From: DLAJ01 sp023663615
GTDB taxonomy: Bacteria > Bacillota > Clostridia > Lachnospirales > Lachnospiraceae
Assembly (NCBI GenBank): GCA_023663615.1
Contig: JAMPHA010000045.1
Span: forward strand, 1-18,415
Direction: 5' to 3'
DNA: 18,415 bases
In this document: one piece after another, positions 13,409 to 18,415 of the stretch
How the letters are laid out: each line of letters starts with the position of its first letter
Numbering within the stretch: position 1 is the stretch's first letter
Notes under the pieces: model-generated
Seen by the model: only the letters and a program-made list of their open reading frames with translations
What the model was told of the DNA's origin: nothing
Database searches by the model: none
Program-made: the position numbers and the translations under genes

Positions 13409-13990
13409 ATGAGCACAACATACCCGATCAGAAATGAAGAAAAACTGGAGCGGTTCAAAGATTATTTCTTAAAGGAAAAACCGGTTTACCGCAATTATGC
13501 GATGATCGTTATCGGATTGAACACCGCTTTTCGGATTGGTGATCTGCTGAATTTGAAATGGGAGGATGTATTTAATAGGAAGACAGGGCGTATGCGGGAG
13601 CATATCTGCGTGACGGAGCAAAAGACCGGAAAAGAGCGTGTCGTGGCGGTAAACGCGGCGGTCGCCGAGGTGCTGGAAGAGCTGCGAAAGCGGCTTCCCG
13701 AAATGGATGAGGAACAATATCTGTTTCCGAGTGTGAAAAAGCCGGGGATTCCACTTTCCCGTTCGCAGGCGTTTCGTATCATCAGGGAAGCGGCGGAATA
13801 TGCGGGGATCGAAGAGCGCATAAGCTGTCATTCCCTTCGCAAGACATTCGGTTATCAGGCGTGGCGGCAGGGCGTACAGCCTGCGGTGCTGATGGATATT
13901 TACAATCATTCCTCTTATCGTGTCACAAAGCGCTATCTGGGAATTGAACAGGAAGACCGGGACAGGGTTTATCTGAATCTGCATGTATGA
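13409..13990 (+). CDS. Small tyrosine recombinase, probable DNA invertase
   Basis: 193 residues, the size of FimB/FimE (about 200) rather than of phage integrases: essentially a catalytic domain with no separate N-terminal core-binding domain. All catalytic positions are visible: R42 (F-R-I-G-D-L-L), K72 (Q-K-T-G-K), H141 and R144 (H-S-L-R), H167 (N-H-S-S) and the nucleophile Y176 (K-R-Y-L-G). It should cut and rejoin DNA at paired palindromic sites through a 3'-phosphotyrosine. Start ATG 13409 has AAAGGAGG (13394-13401) seven bases upstream; the longer frame from 13238 crosses IR-L and has no such site. It is flanked by near-identical sites in inverted orientation, which for this family gives inversion rather than excision, and it carries no excisionase, tRNA target or cargo. 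Both the gene and the sigma-28 promoter would flip together. The alternative, a stranded integrase remnant, is less likely given the intact active site. Confidence 0.9.
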   Translation: MSTTYPIRNEEKLERFKDYFLKEKPVYRNYAMIVIGLNTAFRIGDLLNLKWEDVFNRKTGRMREHICVTEQKTGKERVVAVNAAVAEVLEELRKRLPEMDEEQYLFPSVKKPGIPLSRSQAFRIIREAAEYAGIEERISCHSLRKTFGYQAWRQGVQPAVLMDIYNHSSYRVTKRYLGIEQEDRDRVYLNLHV

Positions 13991-14003
13991 CGGCTTTTGG
14001 ACA

Positions 14004-14028
14004 GGAAATAAAAATTTTTTTATTTTCC
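14004..14028 (+). terminator. AT-rich terminator after the recombinase
   Basis: GGAAATAAAAA (14004-14014) pairs with the TTTTTATTTTCC that ends at 14028, with one bulged T. It ends the recombinase transcript just before the sigma-28 promoter, keeping the two units apart in both orientations. Confidence 0.6.
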
Positions 14029-14031
14029 CTC

Positions 14032-14058
14032 TAAAGAATTGAAAAAACGGTCCGATAT
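14032..14058 (+). promoter_or_regulatory. Sigma-28 (SigD/FliA) flagellar promoter inside the invertible segment
   Basis: TAAA (14032-14035), exactly 15 bases, then TCCGATAT (14051-14058). The Firmicutes sigma-28 consensus is TAAA-N15-GCCGATAT, so one base differs. The predicted start is about 14064, 14 bases before IR-R. No gene on the plus strand follows; a terminator does. Confidence 0.78.
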
Positions 14059-14077
14059 ATACAGTGTAAGAAAGAAG

Positions 14078-14104
14078 ATGCAACATTTTGATACATATGT
14101 TGCA
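14078..14104 (+). repeat. Inverted recombination-type site IR-R
   Basis: ATGCAACAT (14078-14086) and ATGTTGCA (14097-14104) flank TTTGATACAT. It matches the reverse complement of IR-L at 26 of 27 positions, including the asymmetric TTTGATACA centre. Confidence 0.8.
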
Positions 14105-14109
14105 ATAGA

Positions 14110-14150
14110 ATGACCGGCTTGGAACCAGTGTTCCCTGACCGGCATTTTTT
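14110..14150 (+). terminator. Terminator just outside IR-R
   Basis: GGAAC (14121-14125)/GTTCC (14130-14134) inside an outer CCGG/CCGG and ATG/CAT pairing, followed by six Ts (14145-14150). It starts six bases after IR-R and would end transcripts from the sigma-28 promoter in the present orientation. From here to 14236 only a GTGCCGC/GCGGCAC hairpin (14153-14183) and an SD-like GGAGG before a three-codon frame are seen. Confidence 0.6.
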
Positions 14151-14235
14151 ATGTGCCGCGGGGAGCTGACGCCGAAGCGGCACAGGGAATTTTGTGCCGC
14201 GGAGGAATTACAAATGCAAATATAAATAGAGGAAT

Positions 14236-14268
14236 AAAAAAGAGTTCCGTGTCAGCGGAGCTCTTTTT
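14236..14268 (-). terminator. Terminator of the minus-strand membrane protein gene
   Basis: AAAAAGAG-TTCCG (14237-14249) with CGGAG-CTCTTTTT (14256-14268), one G-T pair, six-base loop. T-runs on either strand make it usable in both directions. Confidence 0.75.
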
Positions 14269-14310
14269 GACTGAAATTTTGTAACCGAAAGCGTGCAAAG
14301 TATGATTTTT

Positions 14311-15003
14311 TTATTTTTCTGTATAGACCCACGCAAGAAACGCGAGCGCCTGTTCTTTGTGCGGCGAATCATAGAATATGGAATACATGACGCCCTGTTC
14401 CCGGTCGTAGCCGAGCATGGGGAGCTTTGGCGCATCCGATATGTCGATCGCGATCGGTACGGCGCCATTCCCGTCATCAAAATCGTAATAGTAAAGTCTG
14501 TCTTTATATTGTGCAAGCAGGGCTTCGTCAAGGACATCCGTTAAATCACGGTAATAACCGGCGGAGCCGAAAAAATCAAACGTTTCCGCATCGGTGAGCA
14601 CAAAGTCGCCGATCTTTCCCTCGGAGTAGGCAAGCATCATGACCGGCGTGTAAGTGCTCACGGAATCGTTGGGATTTTCCGGATCGTAGGCGAGCGAGCA
14701 GTCAAAGTCCACGGAATATTTTCCGGTATCGATGTCATTTGCGGCGGCATATGTGTCGATCAGCGCGTTGCACTCGCTGTTTGTCAGCCGCGTGTTCAGG
14801 AAAACGCCCGTCAGATACAGCTTTTGGTGGTCGGTGAGCAGGGTGTGGAGAATGGAGCCGACAAGCAGGAGTGCGGCAGCGGTGCCGATGAGCTGCCATT
14901 TATGATAATACCAAAAGTAAGCGATCCGTTTCGGAAGGGACTGCGCCTTTACCTTATCCACCTGCGCCCTGATCTCCTCATTTACACTGTTGAACTGACT
15001 CAT
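14311..15003 (-). CDS. Single-pass membrane protein of unknown function
   Basis: 230 residues. I do not recognise the family. A charged cytoplasmic N-terminus (about 1-35, basic just before the membrane: P-K-R...Y-H-K-W) is followed by one helix (about 36-56) and an outer domain of about 170 residues, rich in Asp and Tyr, which contains V-L-T-D-A-E-T-F-D-F-F and Y-Y-R-D-L-T-D-V-L-D. That pattern faintly recalls extracellular solute-binding proteins but is much too short to be one. ATG 15003 is taken as the start because a Met codon and a normal N-terminus follow; the nearest purine-rich stretch (AGGAAGGG) is about 13 bases away, so a TTG start at 15015 cannot be excluded. It is transcribed toward the recombinase region and ends in a clear terminator, so it is probably monocistronic. 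Confidence 0.7.
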   Translation of the reverse strand: MSQFNSVNEEIRAQVDKVKAQSLPKRIAYFWYYHKWQLIGTAAALLLVGSILHTLLTDHQKLYLTGVFLNTRLTNSECNALIDTYAAANDIDTGKYSVDFDCSLAYDPENPNDSVSTYTPVMMLAYSEGKIGDFVLTDAETFDFFGSAGYYRDLTDVLDEALLAQYKDRLYYYDFDDGNGAVPIAIDISDAPKLPMLGYDREQGVMYSIFYDSPHKEQALAFLAWVYTEK

Positions 15004-15099
15004 TTTACAAACCAAACCCTTCCTGTATCAATTTAAGAAAATTTCCGGGCGCGTCCAAATTTCGCGATTACGGCAGGGCTGAGCAAAAGAAGCAGTCCT

Positions 15100-15117
15100 G
15101 TTAAGAACTATCTTAAC
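15100..15117. promoter_or_regulatory. Operator-like inverted repeat
   Basis: GTTAAG (15100-15105), six bases, CTTAAC (15112-15117), in the region between two divergently read genes (15004-15282). No regulator can be named. Confidence 0.3.
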
Positions 15118-15282
15118 CCGCCAGCCGGCGCCGGTCAATGAGCAGATTCTGAAAAATAGCAAGAAAATTCCTAAAAAAACGATAAATTTACAAAAAGGCT
15201 AGCCCAATCCGGCGAATCTGTTGTATGATAGAGACGGAAGGTCGTGAAGCCGTCCAAATATAAAAAATGAGAGGTTTTAGTG

Positions 15283-15777
15283 ATGAGCGAAAGTTATGTA
15301 GAAGTCATGGTAAAAAAAGAACGTACCTTAATGGGGAAGCTGCTGTCCCTGATCGTCACGTTTTTGATCATTTTTTCCATCGTATTGTTCGTACTGTCCA
15401 TGAATCCGATCATCATGATCTTTACCATTCTGTTTGGCGTGGCAATGTATTTTGTGCGCATGAATACGAATCTGGAATTCGAGTATCTCTATGTCGATAA
15501 GGAACTCACGATCGACAAGATCATGGCAAAGACAAAGAGAAAAAAGGTCACGAAGATCAGCATGGAGCGCTTAGAGGTCATCGCGCCGATCGGCTCCTAT
15601 CATCTGGATGATTATAAGAACAGGCTGGATAAAACGCCGGATTACAGCTCCGGCAGAGCGGACGCGAAGCGTTTCCTGCTCGTTTATGAAGGTCAGAGGA
15701 GCGTGATCATCGAGCCGGGTGACGAGCTGCTGCGTATGATCAAAAATATTGCGCCGAGAAAGGTATTTACCGATTGA
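15283..15777 (+). CDS. Two-helix membrane protein of unknown function (DUF6106-like)
   Basis: 164 residues. Two adjacent membrane helices (about 19-39 and 42-59) are followed by a cytoplasmic domain with short strands (E-F-E-Y-L-Y-V-D-K-E-L-T-I-D-K-I), a basic K-T-K-R-K-K-V turn, and a C-terminal L-L-V-Y-E-G-Q-R-S-V-I-I-E-P-G-D-E-L. The second half looks like a small beta-rich, PH-like membrane-associated domain. It resembles the uncharacterised DUF6106 family from memory; this is not checked. ATG 15283 follows TGAGAGG (15268-15274) by eight bases. A possible -10, TATGAT (15224-15229), lies upstream without a clear -35. Its last codons overlap the guaB promoter. Confidence 0.75.
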   Translation: MSESYVEVMVKKERTLMGKLLSLIVTFLIIFSIVLFVLSMNPIIMIFTILFGVAMYFVRMNTNLEFEYLYVDKELTIDKIMAKTKRKKVTKISMERLEVIAPIGSYHLDDYKNRLDKTPDYSSGRADAKRFLLVYEGQRSVIIEPGDELLRMIKNIAPRKVFTD

Positions 15778-15802
15778 CACCGCCGCCGAATAGTGTTATA
15801 TT
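15774..15802 (+). promoter_or_regulatory. Strong guaB promoter overlapping the upstream stop codon
   Basis: Perfect TTGACA (15774-15779), a 17-base spacer, TATATT (15797-15802) with extended -10 TGT (15794-15796). The TGA stop of the preceding gene lies inside the -35. The leader of about 65 bases holds the tandem TTATCAAATATTTATCAA but no purine riboswitch that I can see. Confidence 0.8.
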
Positions 15803-15875
15803 TTATCAAATATTTATCAACACATCGCGTTATATTTTCTATCAATTTCACACAAATGCATAAGGAGGCAGGAAA

Positions 15876-17336
15876 ATGGGACAGATTATCGGTGAGGGGA
15901 TCACGTTTGATGATGTGCTGTTGGTACCCAGCTATTCACAGGTGATACCGAATCAGGTTGACCTTACGACACAGCTTACGAAGAAGATCAAGCTGAATGT
16001 TCCGGTCATGAGCGCCGGAATGGATACGGTCACGGAACATAGGATGGCGATCGCCATGGCGCGGCAGGGCGGCATCGGCATCATTCACAAAAACATGTCC
16101 ATCGACGAGCAGGCGGAAGAGGTGGACAAGGTGAAGCGTTCCGAGAATGGAGTAATCACCGATCCTTTTTCTTTAACTCCCGAACATACGCTTGCGGATG
16201 CGGATTCCCTGATGGGAAAATTCCGTATTTCGGGTGTGCCGATCACGGAGGGCAGAAAGCTCGTCGGCATCATTACGAACCGCGATCTGAAATTCGAAAA
16301 AGATTTCAGCAAAAAAATAAAGGAATCCATGACGAGCGAGGGACTGATCACCGCCAAGGAGGGGATCACGCTTGAGGAGGCAAAGCAGATTCTGGCAAAA
16401 GCGAGAAAAGAAAAGCTCCCGATCGTGGACGACAACTACAATCTGACGGGACTCATTACGATCAAAGATATTGAAAAGACGATCAAATATCCGCTGGCGG
16501 CAAAGGATTCGCAGGGACGTCTGCTCTGCGGCGCGGGCGTCGGCATTACGGCGAATGTCTTAGACCGCGTGGGCGCTCTGGTGGATGCCAAGGTCGATGT
16601 GATCGTGTTAGACAGCGCGCACGGACATTCGGAAAACGTCTTAAAATGCCTGCGCATGATCAAGGAAGCCTATCCGGAGCTTCAGGTCATTGCCGGAAAT
16701 GTGGCGACGGGCGAGGGAACGAAAGCGCTGATCGAGGCGGGCGCGGACGCGGTCAAGGTTGGTATCGGACCGGGCTCCATCTGTACAACGCGCGTGGTTG
16801 CCGGCATCGGCGTGCCGCAGATCACGGCGATCATGGATGCGTATGCGGTGGCAAAAGAGTACGGCATTCCGATCATTGCTGACGGCGGTATCAAGTATTC
16901 CGGCGACATTACCAAGGCGATCGCGGCGGGCGGAAGCGTCTGCATGATGGGGTCTATTTTTGCCGGATGTGACGAGGCGCCCGGCACGTTTGAGCTGTTT
17001 CAGGGAAGAAAATACAAAGTATACCGCGGCATGGGTTCCATCGCGGCGATGGAGAACGGCAGTAAGGACCGCTACTTCCAGACCGACGCGAAGAAGCTGG
17101 TGCCGGAGGGCGTCGAGGGGCGCGTGGCATACAAGGGACATGTGGAAGATACCGTATTCCAGTTGATGGGCGGTTTACGCTCCGGCATGGGCTACTGCGG
17201 GACGCCGACGATCGAGGAATTAAAGCAGAACGGCAGGTTCATTAAAATATCCGCGGCGGCACTCCGAGAGAGCCATCCGCATGACATTCATATCACCAAG
17301 GAAGCGCCGAATTACAGCGTGGAGGACGATCACTAG
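15876..17336 (+). CDS. guaB: Inosine-5'-monophosphate dehydrogenase
   Basis: 486 residues, normal length. It oxidises IMP to XMP with NAD+, the committed step to GMP. A TIM-barrel is interrupted by two CBS domains at about 93-205, where G-I-I-T-N-R-D-L and G-L-I-T-I-K-D-I mark the repeats; these usually bind ATP/GTP for control. The catalytic loop G-I-G-P-G-S-I-C-T-T-R-V puts the nucleophile at Cys303; D-G-G-I-K-Y-S-G-D-I binds the phosphate, and the mobile flap has E-G-V-E-G-R-V-A-Y (Arg416, Tyr419), the base for hydrolysis. AAGGAGG (15862-15868) is seven bases before the start. It has its own near-consensus promoter and a strong terminator, so it is a single-gene unit. Nothing unusual in the protein. 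Confidence 0.98.
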   Translation: MGQIIGEGITFDDVLLVPSYSQVIPNQVDLTTQLTKKIKLNVPVMSAGMDTVTEHRMAIAMARQGGIGIIHKNMSIDEQAEEVDKVKRSENGVITDPFSLTPEHTLADADSLMGKFRISGVPITEGRKLVGIITNRDLKFEKDFSKKIKESMTSEGLITAKEGITLEEAKQILAKARKEKLPIVDDNYNLTGLITIKDIEKTIKYPLAAKDSQGRLLCGAGVGITANVLDRVGALVDAKVDVIVLDSAHGHSENVLKCLRMIKEAYPELQVIAGNVATGEGTKALIEAGADAVKVGIGPGSICTTRVVAGIGVPQITAIMDAYAVAKEYGIPIIADGGIKYSGDITKAIAAGGSVCMMGSIFAGCDEAPGTFELFQGRKYKVYRGMGSIAAMENGSKDRYFQTDAKKLVPEGVEGRVAYKGHVEDTVFQLMGGLRSGMGYCGTPTIEELKQNGRFIKISAAALRESHPHDIHITKEAPNYSVEDDH

Positions 17337-17352
17337 ATCACTAAAGGGAAAT

Positions 17353-17388
17353 AAAAAAAGAGTTTCGCGTAAGCGAAGCTCTTTTTTT
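17353..17388. terminator. Bidirectional terminator between guaB and the lipoprotein gene
   Basis: A 16-bp stem with one T-G pair, left arm 17353-17368 and right arm 17373-17388, loop GTAA, and seven Ts or As on the two sides. It serves guaB on the plus strand; the minus-strand lipoprotein gene ends inside it at 17387. Confidence 0.9.
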
Positions 17389-18316
17389 ATTGAACGGAGG
17401 TAGAGTCCGTCCGTGCAAGCTCGGCGCCGGTGTCGGCGTGTACATAAATGACAGTGGTTTTTGCATCCTCCATCGGGATACCGTTATAAATCTGATACTG
17501 GTCGCCGACCGTATAAAAGGACAGCATCAGAGAAGATTCATAGAGATTCGGCTTGTCCGCGGACAGATAGATCGTGAACTCCGTACAATCACTGTTGACA
17601 CGTATATCCGTGATGTTGGGATAGTAGTATTTGTCGGAAAGGACCGCTTCAATGCTATCCTGAATATTGCGTGCAAGGTCGTTGAGAAGCCGCGTCCTTG
17701 TATCGCCGTCCAAATGATAAGTGACATTGTTATCCTCATCCATCTGACCGTATTGTCCCTCAGGGACGACATTTTGAACGCTGCTGTTCTCTGTGCTCCC
17801 CCGATCAGGATCGTCTGTTGCAGAATCAGAATCCGACGCGGCAGGACCACCATCCGCAGAACCGTTCTGGGACTGCGCGGGATTTGCGCCGTTATCCGCA
17901 GAAGCGTTCTGGGACTGTGCGGAGTCCGCGCCGCCATCCGCAGAGGCGTCACCGGACTGCGCGGGGGCTGCGCCGTCGTCCGCAGAGGCGTCACCGGACT
18001 GCGCGGGGGCTGCGCCGCCGACCGCAGAGGCGTCTTGGGACTGTGCGGGATCTGCACCGCCGACCGCCTCCGTCTCCGGGGCATCGGGACTTGACCCGTC
18101 CGCAGAAATGATGGGAATGTCCGCAAGCTCGTCGCCGATCAGCGTCGCCGGAATCTTGATCTCCGCATCCGGGAGATTTGCCACCTCCTCGATCATGGAC
18201 TCCCGGTTTTCCGGCTGCTTTTCCGTGTCAGAGCCGCATGCAGCCATCAGACAGAGCATGCAGCATGACGCCGCAAGGTATGTTGTTTTTTGAAAAGTAT
18301 GCGTCTTTTTTGTCAT
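17387..18316 (-). CDS. Secreted lipoprotein with five tandem 14-residue repeats
   Basis: 309 residues from the ATG at 18316. A basic start (M-T-K-K-T-H) and hydrophobic stretch end in the lipobox L-M-A-A-C, with C27 as the lipid-bearing residue, so the protein should sit on the outer face of the membrane. Residues 86-155 are five 14-residue repeats of the type G-G-A-x-P-A-Q-S-x-x-A-S-A-D, then a low-complexity Ser/Asp linker to about 175. The C-terminal 110 residues form a compact domain with R-L-L-N-D-L-A-R-N-I and several strands (I-T-D-I-R-V, F-T-I-Y-L-S, T-T-V-I-Y-V-H); I do not recognise it firmly. Longer starts (18325, 18352) are ruled out if the perfect promoter at 18324-18352 is real, since they lie within it; the mRNA would then begin at or one base before this ATG. 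Probably a cell-surface protein on a flexible stalk. Confidence 0.8.
   Translation of the reverse strand: MTKKTHTFQKTTYLAASCCMLCLMAACGSDTEKQPENRESMIEEVANLPDAEIKIPATLIGDELADIPIISADGSSPDAPETEAVGGADPAQSQDASAVGGAAPAQSGDASADDGAAPAQSGDASADGGADSAQSQNASADNGANPAQSQNGSADGGPAASDSDSATDDPDRGSTENSSVQNVVPEGQYGQMDEDNNVTYHLDGDTRTRLLNDLARNIQDSIEAVLSDKYYYPNITDIRVNSDCTEFTIYLSADKPNLYESSLMLSFYTVGDQYQIYNGIPMEDAKTTVIYVHADTGAELARTDSTSVQ
17852..18061 (-). repeat. Five tandem 42-bp repeats in the lipoprotein gene
   Basis: 210 bases, 5 x 42, encoding Ala/Ser/Gly/Asp-rich 14-residue units with P-A-Q-S or S-A-Q-S at the centre. Neighbouring units differ by a few bases. In-frame unit number changes would alter stalk length. 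Confidence 0.85.
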
Positions 18317-18323
18317 AGCCTGC

Positions 18324-18352
18324 ATTATAGAATACGAGTCGGTGAATGTCAA
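18324..18352 (-). promoter_or_regulatory. Perfect consensus sigma-A promoter abutting the lipoprotein start codon
   Basis: On the minus strand TTGACA (18352-18347), 17 bases, TATAAT (18329-18324). Seven bases separate the -10 from the ATG at 18316, so transcription should start at about 18317-18316. The remaining bases to 18415 hold only a TTGTTGC/GCAACAA inverted repeat. Confidence 0.8.
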
Positions 18353-18415
18353 ATAGAAAATGGTTCTTTCCTAAGTTTGTTGCATTATCTTATACTGCTC
18401 CCGCAACAATACTTT

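Larger units (their letters stand above)
13311..14104. mobile_element. Putative invertible DNA segment (flagellin phase switch)
   Basis: About 0.8 kb bounded by inverted 27-bp sites IR-L and IR-R. It contains the recombinase gene (13409-13990), its promoter and terminator, and an outward-facing sigma-28 promoter (14032-14058). As drawn that promoter faces the terminator at 14110-14150. Flipping would map it to about 13383-13357 on the minus strand, facing csrA-like and flagellin with a 5' leader of roughly 135 bases. The inversion is inferred from parts and geometry; no opposite-orientation sequence is available here. Confidence 0.7.

Noticed and set aside
14201..14225. Leader peptide after GGAGGAATTACAAATG
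   Set aside because: The frame is only three codons long (M-Q-I) and no gene follows on that strand.
15803..15875. Purine riboswitch upstream of guaB
   Set aside because: The leader is too short and no three-helix purine aptamer motif is visible.
18378..18408. TTGTTGC...GCAACAA inverted repeat as a third recombination site
   Set aside because: Only the 7-base arms resemble IR-L/IR-R; the centre is about 20 bases long and unrelated, so strand exchange with those sites is not expected.

Overview
The window looks like chromosome of a motile, low-oxygen Clostridia species, most likely Lachnospiraceae. The reasons are a T-box-controlled aspS-gatCAB operon, Shine-Dalgarno sites of the AAGGAGG type, a Roseburia-like flagellin, a CsrA-type regulator beside the flagellin gene, and several Rpn/PD-(D/E)XK 'nuclease-transposase' genes, which are abundant in that family. 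This is inference from protein character; no search was run.

Layout. 1-2106: two tandem, about 94% identical Rpn-family genes (the first cut by the window edge). Between them lie a strong promoter, a candidate structured RNA and a two-hairpin repeat element. 2150-7619: promoter, T-box leader, then aspS-gatC-gatA-gatB, the complete indirect route to Asn-tRNA(Asn) and/or Gln-tRNA(Gln). The AspRS carries a residue typical of non-discriminating enzymes. 7660-9288: an ABC exporter-type half transporter. 9342-10352 (minus): a third, different Rpn-family gene with a long heptad-repeat tail. 10820-13214 (minus): a csrA-like gene followed by flagellin, separated by a structured leader rich in GGA motifs. 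13308-14150: a small tyrosine recombinase flanked by inverted copies of a 27-bp site. 14311-15003 (minus): a single-pass membrane protein. 15283-17336: a two-helix membrane protein and guaB (IMP dehydrogenase). 17387-18316 (minus): a repeat-bearing lipoprotein behind a perfect consensus promoter.

Most interesting system. The segment 13311-14104 has every part of a DNA inversion switch. It has a FimB-sized tyrosine recombinase with all six catalytic residues. It is bounded by inverted 27-bp sites that match at 26 positions, including the asymmetric spacer. Just inside the right-hand site sits a near-consensus sigma-28 (flagellar) promoter, TAAA-N15-TCCGATAT. As drawn, that promoter points away from flagellin and runs into a terminator six bases beyond the site. 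If the segment flips, the same promoter would sit about 140 bases upstream of csrA-like and read through csrA-like into flagellin, for which I find no sigma-28 promoter of its own. I infer a phase-variable flagellin locus, shown here in the OFF orientation, with a second layer of translational control: a perfect hairpin with GGA in its loop lies just upstream of the flagellin Shine-Dalgarno site, as expected for CsrA binding. The inversion itself has not been observed.
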